This document shows positions 1 to 6,386 of a stretch of DNA of 9,583 nt, in pieces. The stretch is from assembly GCA_025774405.1 (NCBI GenBank), contig JALGWB010000059.1, positions 1-9,583 of the forward strand. Reading direction: 5' to 3'. Source of the DNA: a bacterium. GTDB lineage: Bacteria; Arandabacterota; Arandabacteria; Arandabacterales; Arandabacteraceae. The notes below the pieces were generated by a model, which did not search any database, was not told the DNA's origin, and saw only the letters and a list, made by a program, of their open reading frames with translations. Within the stretch, counting starts at the first letter, position 1, and every line of letters begins with the position of its first letter. Both the position numbers and the translations under genes were made by a program.

Positions 1-248
1 GACCGATTTCTCGCAACGAAAATCGAGATTTGTCAAAGCTTGTTGTGCTTCATGAGCCCAGAGCCACGGCGGTCGCAGCGAATGAGGTCATTGGCGTAAT
101 CACTGTATCAATCAACGATCTTCAAATCACCGGGTCACTTTCGGACAAGGGGCCTGTATTGAGCCCTGCCACATTCAACTGGAAGGAACATCTGGTCACA
201 CTGATCGGCAGTGGATCGCTGCTGCGGAGGATGCTTTCAGGACGTTAG
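1..248 (+). CDS. Probable C-terminal end of a D-Ala-D-Ala carboxypeptidase (PBP5-like), 5'-truncated
   Basis: The frame is open from the window edge (first full codon at 3) to a TAG at 246-248, so this is the 3' end of a gene that starts outside the window. The TTG at 30 is an internal codon, not a convincing start. The visible 81 residues read as a small beta-rich domain: an alternating 'aPr.taVaanevIGvITVsindlqI' stretch, then a polar segment and a short amphipathic tail (HLVTLIGSGSLLRRMLSGR). This layout resembles the C-terminal domain of low-molecular-weight penicillin-binding proteins (DacA/PBP5), where 'aPv.kG..vG.l.v...g' strands precede a membrane-associating helix. No catalytic SxxK, SxN or KTG motif lies in the visible part, so the family call is tentative. 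The 104-base gap after it carries a FliA-type promoter for the next gene, so it is probably a separate transcription unit. Confidence 0.4.
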   Translation, partial: PISRNENRDLSKLVVLHEPRATAVAANEVIGVITVSINDLQITGSLSDKGPVLSPATFNWKEHLVTLIGSGSLLRRMLSGR

Positions 249-286
249 TCCGCTATCGCTCGAGGCACAAGCCCTTTGAGAACAAC

Positions 287-314
287 TAAGGACACACCTC
301 CAGGATGCCGATAA
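287..314 (+). promoter_or_regulatory. Predicted sigma-28 (FliA) promoter for the MCP-ATPase operon
   Basis: GCCGATAA at 307-314 is an exact match to the FliA/sigma-28 -10 consensus. The -35 candidate is CTAAG (TAAG at 287-290, consensus TAAA), 16 bases upstream against the usual 15, so it is weaker. Transcription would begin near 321, leaving a leader of about 30 bases with a GGGGTGAG ribosome-binding site at 343-350 before the TTG start at 353. No good sigma-70 pair was found in the same gap. A FliA homologue is encoded in this window, which makes the match more meaningful. Confidence 0.6.
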
Positions 315-352
315 CTATGTTGGAGCAATTGTCCTATAACGTGGGGTGAGTC

Positions 353-2092
353 TTGCAACGAAAGAGGTTTCAACTGCTTACATATCTTGCACTGGTGTTG
401 CTGGCCATCGCCTCAATCCTGTTATTGAGACCTTCAGGTGAAGGTATGAAGGCAGTTGTGTTGACTTTCATCGCTTGTGCCGGGCTCATCATCCTGGTCA
501 GGATGCTTATCTGGGATAAACCATTGATCAAAGCAATGCAAAGATTGGGATTGCATGCGTACCTCAATCGAGAGTCAAAGGATTACCAGTCCGACACGCC
601 TGCACCCGGCACATTGATTGATGAGGTCCGGAGTGCAAGGCAGGTTGTGTGCGATCTCTACAGGCTTACCGCCAAGGCTGTTACAGCCAAGCGGATGGCA
701 AAGGAGTTTGAGAGGAACCTGCTGAGTATCAGTCACAGACGACCGACATCGGGAGTCACTGCTCAGGCCCTCGATCAAGGAGTCCATCCTGCTGGGTTGG
801 CAGACGCACGTGCTTCGATCAATAGGGTCGTGGATGAGATGGCGACAACAATGCGTGAGGTCGCAGATCTGTTGCGAACCGCCGATGAGGATACGAAGGA
901 ACTTGCAACATTCGCTGAAGAGACAGCCTACTCCATCTCTCGTCTGGATAGATTCCTGCAGGATATGGCTGACAGGGGCCGGGAGCTTGAGGCTTCAACC
1001 GATGCAGCCAACAGGATTGCCTTCGAGGGAACGAAGGTTGTTGAGGAGATGGCAAAGGAAAATCAGGCGATCGTAACTGCAGTCAAAGAGGCTGCAACTG
1101 CTGTCGAAGGACTCGGTCGGTGGTCGAGAGAGGTGGGTAAAATTCTTGAGGTGATCAGGGACATTGCCGATGAGACAAATCTTCTGTCGCTAAATGCTGC
1201 AATAATAGCTGCTCAATCCGGAGAGCATGGCAAGGCCTTCGGTGTCGTTGCTGAGGAGATAAGGGGGCTGGCCGAGCGCACGAGTTCATCGACCCAGGAG
1301 ATCAGTGATCTCGTCAAAACCCTCCAACGAAATGTTGCTGACGTAGTCGAGAGCATGAAAAAGAGTCTGCAGCGGGTTGAAAGGGGAGGCATACTCACGA
1401 GCAATGCTGGCTCGGTGCTCGAGAAGGTCTTTGAATCATTTGAATCCTCACGCAACCTTGCCAGGGACATCGCTGCATCTACACTCGAGCACAAAATGGA
1501 AAGCAGCCATGTTGTAAGGTCTATTCGGAAGGTCGCAGACATTGCCAGGCAACTCGAATCAGAGAAGTTCTCAAAGTGGACTGCCGCAAGCGAATCTGTA
1601 GCAGTTGCCAGGGCTGTCGCCGCAGTTGCCTCAGCGGTTGGTGAAAGCCGGCCAAGAGCCAGTGGATTAAGCGAGGGCGGTAGCCAAGAGATGACTGCAA
1701 CACGAGCCGATAGCCTCGAGGCGACCTGCTTGCCCGTTGCCACTGAGAATAGTGGAGTTGCTGGCTTGATTGATGATCTGATGCAAAAGGCATCCAGCCT
1801 GCTTGAGCACATTGATTCGCTCGCTGAAGAAGCCAGGTCTGCCTGCAGACGGATACCTTTCCCACACAAGAAGCTCAGGCAGCGCTGTTGGGAGATCACG
1901 AATTGCCCGCAAGAACGCCGGTCAAGATGTGCTGCCTACGGCGCCAGTGACCCGCGTTGCTTCCTGATCGACATGGCATCTGCGACATCACTCGAACCTG
2001 CGAAACAGAGCTGGGGTAGATGTTATTCGTGCCCCGCATTCAAGGCAATCATTGAGACCGTAGAGCATACAACACCTGAGATGAAGCCATGA
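353..2092 (+). CDS. Methyl-accepting chemotaxis-like signalling protein with C-terminal six-cysteine (CW-type) module
   Basis: A 579-residue inner-membrane signalling protein. Two hydrophobic segments (about 8-25 and 34-54) are separated by only about eight residues, so there is no periplasmic ligand domain. After a linker, a long coiled coil contains the MCP signalling tip around 261-309, with DETNLLSLNAAI, SGEHGKAFGVVAEEIR and LAER. The tip is atypical: aligned without gaps to Tsr, the usual Glu385 and Arg388 of LNAA(V/I)EAAR are Ile285 and Gln288. I recall this IIAAQ form from a distinct MCP-like subclass, but CheA coupling cannot be assumed. The last 70 residues hold cysteines 512, 518, 526, 536, 557 and 560, starting CWEITNCP and ending GRCYSCPAF. 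This resembles the 'two-CW' modules of anaerobe signalling proteins and could bind metal or sense redox state. TTG at 353 is chosen because a stop precedes it in frame and GGTGA at 345-349 is well spaced. The stop overlaps the next start (ATGA), and a FliA promoter lies upstream. Confidence 0.9.
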   Translation: MQRKRFQLLTYLALVLLAIASILLLRPSGEGMKAVVLTFIACAGLIILVRMLIWDKPLIKAMQRLGLHAYLNRESKDYQSDTPAPGTLIDEVRSARQVVCDLYRLTAKAVTAKRMAKEFERNLLSISHRRPTSGVTAQALDQGVHPAGLADARASINRVVDEMATTMREVADLLRTADEDTKELATFAEETAYSISRLDRFLQDMADRGRELEASTDAANRIAFEGTKVVEEMAKENQAIVTAVKEAATAVEGLGRWSREVGKILEVIRDIADETNLLSLNAAIIAAQSGEHGKAFGVVAEEIRGLAERTSSSTQEISDLVKTLQRNVADVVESMKKSLQRVERGGILTSNAGSVLEKVFESFESSRNLARDIAASTLEHKMESSHVVRSIRKVADIARQLESEKFSKWTAASESVAVARAVAAVASAVGESRPRASGLSEGGSQEMTATRADSLEATCLPVATENSGVAGLIDDLMQKASSLLEHIDSLAEEARSACRRIPFPHKKLRQRCWEITNCPQERRSRCAAYGASDPRCFLIDMASATSLEPAKQSWGRCYSCPAFKAIIETVEHTTPEMKP

Positions 2093-3831
2093 ACAAGCCA
2101 GGCCTCGTAAGAAACAAGCTGGGAACACTGCTTGTCGAGGAAGGTGTCATCACACCTGAGCAGCTTGACTTTCTTCTGAACAAGCAGCGCCAGAGCAGAG
2201 GAAGACTCGGCGAAATAGCCGTTGCTGAGGGTCTGGCAACTGAAGAGGAGATAGTCAAGGCACTTGCCAAGCAGCTTAAGATCCCCTTTATCAGTCTTGA
2301 TAACATTGTCATAGATCCTGAAGTTGTGAAGCTAATCCCTGAAACGATGGCAAGGAACTTGAGAGCCATTCCGATCTTCAAGGTTGAAAAGAACATAACA
2401 GTTGCAATGGCAGATCCAACTGACTCAGAAGCTCTCAAGGAGATTAGGTTTGTCACTGGTTGTGAGGTTGAACCAGTTGTTGCCAAGTCTGACGAGATTA
2501 GCCAAGCAATTGCCACCTACTATGGCACCCAGGGCAATCTCATGGATGCCATCGAGGGACTGAGCACCAATGGGCTCGATGCAGTTGATGAGGCCGAAGA
2601 GCAGGACATTGTCGAGTCGCAAAAGCTGAGTCAGGAAGCTCCCGTAGTCAAGCTCGTCAACATGATAATAGAACGAGCCATCAGCAAGAAGGCAAGTGAC
2701 ATCCACGTTGAGCCTCGCGAGAGCTCCCTCAGCATACGCTACAGGATAGACGGCGTTCTGAGGGAGGAAATAGTGATACCCCGCATGCTCAAAGCCGCTG
2801 TTGTGTCTCGACTCAAGATTCTGGCTAAAATAAACATTGCCGAGCGTCGTGTGCCTCAGGACGGTAGATTCACGGTGAGGCTGAACGGAAAGAAGATAGA
2901 CCTGCGTGTCTCAACTTTCCCTACGGTTCATGGGGAAAAGGTTGTAATGAGGATACTCGAACGCTCGGGGACAACCATTCCGCTTGAAGAGCTTGGTATG
3001 AATGCAGAGATCCTGAGGAAGTTCAGTCAGGTTCTTGGGTTAAGCCACGGTATCATACTCGTCACGGGTCCGACTGGAAGCGGCAAGACGACCACGCTCT
3101 ATGCTGCATTGAATCGCATAAACGATGCAGAGAAAAACATTGTCACGCTCGAGGATCCGGTCGAAAGTCAGATACCAGGTATCAATCAGGGGCACACCAA
3201 TCCTGTTGCTGGTTTCACATTTGCAAGTGGGCTCCGTGCCATCCTGAGGCAGGATCCTGACATCATCATGGTGGGCGAGACCCGCGATGTCGAGACGGCA
3301 GAGATTGCGATACAGGCAGCCTTGACCGGTCATCTTGTATTTACAACCCTTCATACCAATGACGCTCTTTCAAGTATTGTCAGATTGATGGATATGGGTA
3401 TTGAACCTTTTCTCGTGGCCTCATCGGTTTCAGCGATAATAGCTCAACGCCTGGTGAGGAAGGTGTGCACAAAATGTGCCGTCGAGGCACAGCCAGTCGA
3501 GATACAGATACCGGAGAGTGGCGAGGTGAGAAGACTTGAACGACTTATGAAACCCGTCGGTTGTGACAAATGCAACGGCACGGGCTATCGAGGAAGAATT
3601 GGACTTTTCGAGCTTGCAGTCGTCAATGATGAAATGAGGCGACTGATTGTAAAAGGCGGTTCTTATCAACAACTCGTAGCTGAAGCGCGGAACAACGGCT
3701 ATCGCACGATGTTTGAGGATGGTATCGATAAGGTTGAAGCTGGCACCACGACCTTAGAGGAAGTTATGCGGGTGACCAGAACTGTACTCGAAGATGACAT
3801 CTTCATGGCTGAGAAAGTGGCAGAAACCTAA
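2089..3831 (+). CDS. GspE/PilB-family secretion/pilus assembly ATPase with MshEN N-terminal domain
   Basis: A 580-residue hexameric cytoplasmic ATPase of the type II secretion/type IV pilus family, which powers pilin polymerisation or pseudopilus assembly at the inner membrane. The N-terminus has two consecutive MshEN-like motifs (KLGTLL at 10-15 with G19 and Q33; RLGEIA at 39-44 with G48 and Q62), the pattern that binds cyclic di-GMP in MshE-type ATPases; the first has Lys in place of Arg. The catalytic core is complete: Walker A GPTGSGKT (327-334), Asp box LEDPVE (near 355), Walker B DPDIIMVGETRD (389-400), His box with H415 and H422. A zinc-binding tetracysteine pair, CTKC (460-463) and CDKC (492-495), is typical of extension ATPases and absent from PilT retraction ATPases. 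The ATG sits inside ATGA with the preceding stop, implying translational coupling to the MCP-like gene. PilB, MshE and GspE roles cannot be separated here because no pilin, PilC/GspF or secretin gene is visible. Confidence 0.93.
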   Translation: MNKPGLVRNKLGTLLVEEGVITPEQLDFLLNKQRQSRGRLGEIAVAEGLATEEEIVKALAKQLKIPFISLDNIVIDPEVVKLIPETMARNLRAIPIFKVEKNITVAMADPTDSEALKEIRFVTGCEVEPVVAKSDEISQAIATYYGTQGNLMDAIEGLSTNGLDAVDEAEEQDIVESQKLSQEAPVVKLVNMIIERAISKKASDIHVEPRESSLSIRYRIDGVLREEIVIPRMLKAAVVSRLKILAKINIAERRVPQDGRFTVRLNGKKIDLRVSTFPTVHGEKVVMRILERSGTTIPLEELGMNAEILRKFSQVLGLSHGIILVTGPTGSGKTTTLYAALNRINDAEKNIVTLEDPVESQIPGINQGHTNPVAGFTFASGLRAILRQDPDIIMVGETRDVETAEIAIQAALTGHLVFTTLHTNDALSSIVRLMDMGIEPFLVASSVSAIIAQRLVRKVCTKCAVEAQPVEIQIPESGEVRRLERLMKPVGCDKCNGTGYRGRIGLFELAVVNDEMRRLIVKGGSYQQLVAEARNNGYRTMFEDGIDKVEAGTTTLEEVMRVTRTVLEDDIFMAEKVAET

Positions 3832-3873
3832 AAGTTAGTTCAGTTCGGGCTTGTTTATGTCGATATAAAAACT

Positions 3874-3905
3874 GGATGTTCTTGAATGGAAGGAGTGAGG
3901 ACTCC
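3874..3905 (+). promoter_or_regulatory. GGA-rich leader with ribosome-binding-site hairpin; candidate CsrA site
   Basis: Four GGA triplets lie in 28 bases (3874, 3888, 3892, 3899) just ahead of the STAS gene. GGAGTGAGGACTCC at 3892-3905 can fold into a 5-bp stem (GGAGT/ACTCC) with loop GAGG. The stem holds most of the ribosome-binding sequence AGGAG and its last base is the first base of the CTG start. If the closing T-A pair opens, the loop is TGAGGA, which displays GGA. CsrA typically binds GGA in hairpin loops over ribosome-binding sites, and csrA is the next gene, so autoregulation is a reasonable inference. Confidence 0.4.
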
Positions 3906-4267
3906 TGAAGATTAAAACCAGACAGATCAGGCAGAGTGCGATTGTGAAGATAGAAGGTGCGGTCGATGTTTATTCGGTCAGTGCGCTCGGTGAGGCTATT
4001 CAGTCTGCCATAGTGGATGGTATTCGCGCCGTGATCGTTGATCTCAGTGACGCTACTGCGATGGATAGCTCCGGGCTCGGCACACTCGTAGGCAATTCCA
4101 AATCGATTGCAACATATGGTGGCAAGATCTGGCTTGCTGCTCCCAACGGACGGATAAGGAGAATGCTCGAAATAACTGGACTCATGAAATACTTCGAGAT
4201 CTGCTCCGATGTCGATGAGGCACTCGCGGAGGTCGGTATGAGCGAGCTTTGCGACACAAGGGTATAG
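3905..4267 (+). CDS. STAS-domain anti-sigma factor antagonist-like protein (SpoIIAA/RsbV type)
   Basis: A small single-domain cytoplasmic STAS protein, 120 residues if it begins at CTG 3905. Members of the SpoIIAA/RsbV family bind an anti-sigma factor or switch kinase when unphosphorylated and release it when a conserved serine is phosphorylated. That site is visible as MDSSGLG, with Ser55 the expected phosphoacceptor. The rest of the fold follows: VKIEGAVDVYS, VIVDLSDATAMD, and IRRMLEITGLMKYFEI at the end. The start needs comment. No ATG is available; GTG 3944 would remove the first beta strand, whereas CTG 3905 restores the family-typical opening (L/M)KIKTRQIRQSAIVKIEG and is preceded by AGGAG at 3891-3895 with nine bases of spacing. 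An in-frame stop at 3896-3898 rules out anything earlier. It lies 16 bases before csrA. No RsbW-type kinase or PP2C phosphatase is nearby, so its partner is unknown. Confidence 0.85.
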   Translation: MKIKTRQIRQSAIVKIEGAVDVYSVSALGEAIQSAIVDGIRAVIVDLSDATAMDSSGLGTLVGNSKSIATYGGKIWLAAPNGRIRRMLEITGLMKYFEICSDVDEALAEVGMSELCDTRV

Positions 4268-4270
4268 GCT

Positions 4271-4293
4271 GGAGGCAGCTGCTTTGCTGATCC
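4271..4293 (+). promoter_or_regulatory. Possible hairpin over the csrA ribosome-binding site and start
   Basis: The csrA ribosome-binding site GGAGG (4271-4275) and the TTG start (4284-4286) lie in a region able to pair CAGC (4276-4279) with GCTG (4286-4289), with an outer GGA/TCC pairing (4271-4273 with 4291-4293) across a small internal loop. If formed it would hide both translation signals. The stem is short and interrupted, so this is a weak prediction. Confidence 0.2.
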
Positions 4294-4544
4294 TTACCAG
4301 AAAACGGAATGAACGAATCATGATAGGAGACGACATAGAAGTCGTCATAGTTGACATAAGGGGGGAGCAGGTGCAGATTGGTATCAATGCGCCCAAGCAT
4401 GTTCCCGTACATCGGAGAGAAGTGTACGAGGCAATTGTGCGTGAGAATGGACGCGTGCTTCCCAAGCGACCTCGCCACGAGCGCATGAAATCGTCTGACG
4501 TATCTGGTGAAAGCGGGAGCGAAAAGCAAAGTGCCGAGTCCTGA
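4284..4544 (+). CDS. csrA: Carbon storage regulator CsrA (global translational regulator)
   Basis: An RNA-binding homodimer that controls translation and stability of mRNAs by binding GGA motifs, typically near ribosome-binding sites. It commonly governs motility, attachment and carbon storage. The first 50 residues are unmistakable: LILTRKRNERIMIGDDIEV at the start, then VQIGINAPKHVPVHRREVYEAI, which contains the C-terminal RNA-contact strand with the key arginine of VHRREV. The protein is 86 residues, longer than the 61 of E. coli; the extra 30 or so are a charged, Ser/Glu-rich tail (KRPRHERMKSSD...) that looks disordered. TTG 4284 is the start because it aligns exactly with the family N-terminus and has GGAGG eight bases upstream. 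It sits between the STAS gene and a FlgM-like gene, whose start it overlaps. FliW, the protein antagonist of CsrA in many bacteria, is not seen in this window. Confidence 0.96.
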   Translation: MLILTRKRNERIMIGDDIEVVIVDIRGEQVQIGINAPKHVPVHRREVYEAIVRENGRVLPKRPRHERMKSSDVSGESGSEKQSAES

Positions 4545-4764
4545 AAGAGAGCATATTCTCAGCAATCTACCGAGCGAAATAAGAGCAGAGTGCAGGCGCA
4601 TTGCCGAGCAGATCAAGAATCAGCGAAATGAATTGAGAGAGGATAAGATCATTGCGGCAAGGATGCGTATGTGCAGTGGCTATTACGATTCTGACCTGGT
4701 GATTCGAGCAATCTCCAATACCCTGCTGACCAGCATAACCCCCCTGAAGAATGATTATTGGTAG
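4531..4764 (+). CDS. Small FlgM-like protein (candidate anti-sigma-28 factor)
   Basis: A 77-residue basic/acidic helical protein with no signal peptide or membrane segment. The C-terminal half, REDKIIAARMRM followed by CSGYYDSDLVIRAISNTLL, matches the FlgM core pattern 'r.dKva.lr..I.sG.Y.vd...vA..lL', which in FlgM forms the helices that hold sigma-28. Typical FlgM proteins are 70-100 residues, so the length fits. FliA is encoded 1.8 kb downstream and csrA directly upstream, a neighbourhood where flgM is often found. I chose GTG 4531 because GGGAG (4515-4519) lies 11 bases before it; GTG 4507, eight codons earlier, has no clear ribosome-binding site and overlaps csrA more. With 4531 the overlap with csrA is 14 bases, consistent with coupled translation. 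The family call rests on pattern alone and needs a profile search. Confidence 0.55.
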   Translation: MPSPEREHILSNLPSEIRAECRRIAEQIKNQRNELREDKIIAARMRMCSGYYDSDLVIRAISNTLLTSITPLKNDYW

Positions 4765-4793
4765 TTGACTTCCAACTGTTTTCTCCATACTAT
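4765..4793 (+). promoter_or_regulatory. Predicted sigma-70 promoter for the sigma-54 activator gene
   Basis: TTGACT (4765-4770) and TACTAT (4788-4793) are separated by exactly 17 bases, giving five of six and four of six matches to the housekeeping consensus with ideal spacing. The -35 begins directly after the stop codon of the FlgM-like gene. Transcription would start near 4798-4800, which excludes the ATG at 4792 (inside the -10) and the TTG at 4765 as starts for transcripts from here, and supports ATG 4834. Confidence 0.65.
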
Positions 4794-4833
4794 GGGCACA
4801 GACGTAACCACACTGAGTTTGAGGTTTGGTGCT

Positions 4834-6228
4834 ATGCCCAAAAAAGGTAACTGGGCATTCAAGATCGGGCTTGTGATGTCACAGGCTGACCTGCTTCAGC
4901 CCCTTGCTACAAGACTCTCGGGTCTCGGTGCTGACGTATCGACAATGTCGGATGCTGATACCGCCAAGGGCTTGCTGACAGACGTTGGGGTTGACGTTCT
5001 TGTTGCCGATGTCGACGCTGTCAACACGGATTGCCTTGACTTTCTAAAGTCCTGCAAGCGCACCAAGCCGGACACTGCTGTAATCCTCATCGGAAGCGAC
5101 TTTGATCTCGAAGTGGCATTCGAGGCAGCCCGACTGGGCGCATACCAATGCATGCCCAAGCCCATTGATTACAAGCGTATGGTGGATGTAATTGATCATG
5201 CCCTCGATGGCGCCCGCCTCAAGCGTGAGGCCAGTACCGTCAGACAGATTGTTGTCGGCAACCGCCGCTCAGATCGCTTTATCGTTGGCAAAAGCGAAGT
5301 GATGCAGAAGATCGCAGAAGTCATCGAGAAGGTTGCAGGCAGCAAGGCATCCACTGTGCTGATTCAGGGAGAGAGTGGAACAGGCAAGGAGCTCATTGCC
5401 AAGGCCATACATTTCCGAAGTGGAGCAGTTCAGACTCCATTCATGGAGATCACATGCTCGTCACTCCCTGAAACCCTGCTTGAAAGTGAGCTCTTTGGAT
5501 ATGAAAGGGGTGCCTTCACTGACGCCAAGACAACCAAGGCCGGGCTGGTCGAGCTTGCCGAGGGGGGAACGCTTTTTCTCGATGAGGTTGGTGAGATGCC
5601 ACTCAATCTCCAGGCCAAGCTCCTACGACTTATCGAGACAAAGCGGTTCCGCAGAATCGGTGGTGTCAAGGACATTGAGGTCAATACTCGAATCATTGCA
5701 GCCACCAATCGTGACCTTAAAGCTGCTATGGAGCAGGGCCGATTCAGAGAAGATCTTTACTTCAGATTGATGGTAATTCCCATATACGTGCCGGCCTTGC
5801 GTGAACGTAAGGATGACATACCTATCCTGGCAAGCTACTTTATCGACTATTTCAATGTGGAGCTCAATAAGTCAGTGCGTGGTCTATCAAGGGAAGCTCA
5901 GGAGGTGATGCTGAAATATCACTGGCCTGGCAATGTGCGTGAGCTCCGAAATACAATCGAGCGAGCAATCCTGCTTGAAAGCACAGATCTTATACTTCCT
6001 GAGCACCTGCCTCATGAGATCCTCGAAGCCAGTCGCAGACCTTCTTATGGTTTTAGCTCAAGCATACCTGCCTCCATGCCGATAAGCCTGAAGGAGGCCG
6101 AACGAAGGGCGATCGTAACCGCTCTTTCGTGGTCAGGTGGCAACAAAAGCAAGGCTGCTCGTCTGCTAGGGATTTCCAGGCAGACTCTGCGGCAGAAGAT
6201 AAGAGCCTTTGGGCTGGTAGAAAAGTAG
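4834..6228 (+). CDS. Sigma-54-dependent transcriptional activator (enhancer-binding protein) with degenerate receiver
   Basis: A 464-residue NtrC-family activator that uses ATP hydrolysis to open promoters bound by RpoN holoenzyme. Order: receiver-like domain (about 10-125), AAA+ domain (about 150-385), Fis-type helix-turn-helix (about 418-464). The AAA+ part is complete: Walker A GESGTGKE (179-186), sigma-54 contact loop GAFTDA (226-231), Walker B LFLDE with D250-E251, and REDLYFRL with the sensing arginines. The HTH reads NKSKAARLLGISRQTLRQKI. The receiver is eroded: Asp59 and Lys109 are at the NtrC positions (D54, K104), but the acidic pair is replaced by Ser16-Gln17 and the switch Thr by Gly87, so ordinary phosphorylation is doubtful. 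Such receivers occur in FleQ/FlrA-type flagellar master regulators. ATG 4834 is chosen over earlier in-frame codons because a promoter occupies 4765-4793 and GAGG (4821-4824) is nine bases upstream. A sigma-54 promoter lies downstream before fliA, the likeliest target. Confidence 0.93.
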   Translation: MPKKGNWAFKIGLVMSQADLLQPLATRLSGLGADVSTMSDADTAKGLLTDVGVDVLVADVDAVNTDCLDFLKSCKRTKPDTAVILIGSDFDLEVAFEAARLGAYQCMPKPIDYKRMVDVIDHALDGARLKREASTVRQIVVGNRRSDRFIVGKSEVMQKIAEVIEKVAGSKASTVLIQGESGTGKELIAKAIHFRSGAVQTPFMEITCSSLPETLLESELFGYERGAFTDAKTTKAGLVELAEGGTLFLDEVGEMPLNLQAKLLRLIETKRFRRIGGVKDIEVNTRIIAATNRDLKAAMEQGRFREDLYFRLMVIPIYVPALRERKDDIPILASYFIDYFNVELNKSVRGLSREAQEVMLKYHWPGNVRELRNTIERAILLESTDLILPEHLPHEILEASRRPSYGFSSSIPASMPISLKEAERRAIVTALSWSGGNKSKAARLLGISRQTLRQKIRAFGLVEK

Positions 6229-6249
6229 CCACCTGGTAAGAAAATTACC

Positions 6250-6290
6250 GCTGTGCTTCCCAACCCATTCCCTCACCATCTCTGCACAGC
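6250..6290. repeat. 7-bp inverted repeat GCTGTGC / GCACAGC
   Basis: GCTGTGC (6250-6256) and GCACAGC (6284-6290) are perfect complements with a 27-base spacer. No T-run follows, so it is not a convincing intrinsic terminator for the activator gene. It lies about 220 bases upstream of the predicted fliA transcription start and might be a protein-binding site or a chance match. Confidence 0.25.
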
Positions 6291-6386
6291 AAAATCAACG
6301 CAGGCTTAGCTTGCGGCTGCTGTATCCCGGTTGAATCGATTCGAGAGTTTGGTTTCTGCGCTCATCAGCTGGCAAGAAATCTACCA

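Noticed and set aside
30..32. TTG 30 as a true start of a 72-residue gene
   Set aside because: The frame is open back to the window edge, there is no ribosome-binding site, and the product looks like a domain end rather than a whole protein.
335..340. TATAAC as a sigma-70 -10 before the MCP-like gene
   Set aside because: No -35 hexamer lies at 16-18 bases; TTGGAG is only nine bases upstream. The FliA element is a much better match.
1213..1899. Long open frame (228 codons) on the minus strand inside the MCP-like gene
   Set aside because: It lies antisense to a strongly conserved coding region, with Ser/Leu-rich low-complexity translation and no recognisable motif.
3859..3866. GTCGATAT resembles a FliA -10 upstream of the STAS gene
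   Set aside because: No TAAA-like -35 lies at 15-16 bases upstream; the only TAAAAGTT is 26 bases away, so the match is probably chance.
3803..4486. 227-codon minus-strand open frame across the STAS and csrA genes
   Set aside because: It runs through two conserved genes on the opposite strand and its product has no recognisable domain; it is an antisense shadow.
6235..6249. GGTAA-GAAAA-TTACC hairpin as a terminator of the activator gene
   Set aside because: The 5-bp stem is AT-rich and no T-run follows, so it does not meet the usual pattern of an intrinsic terminator.
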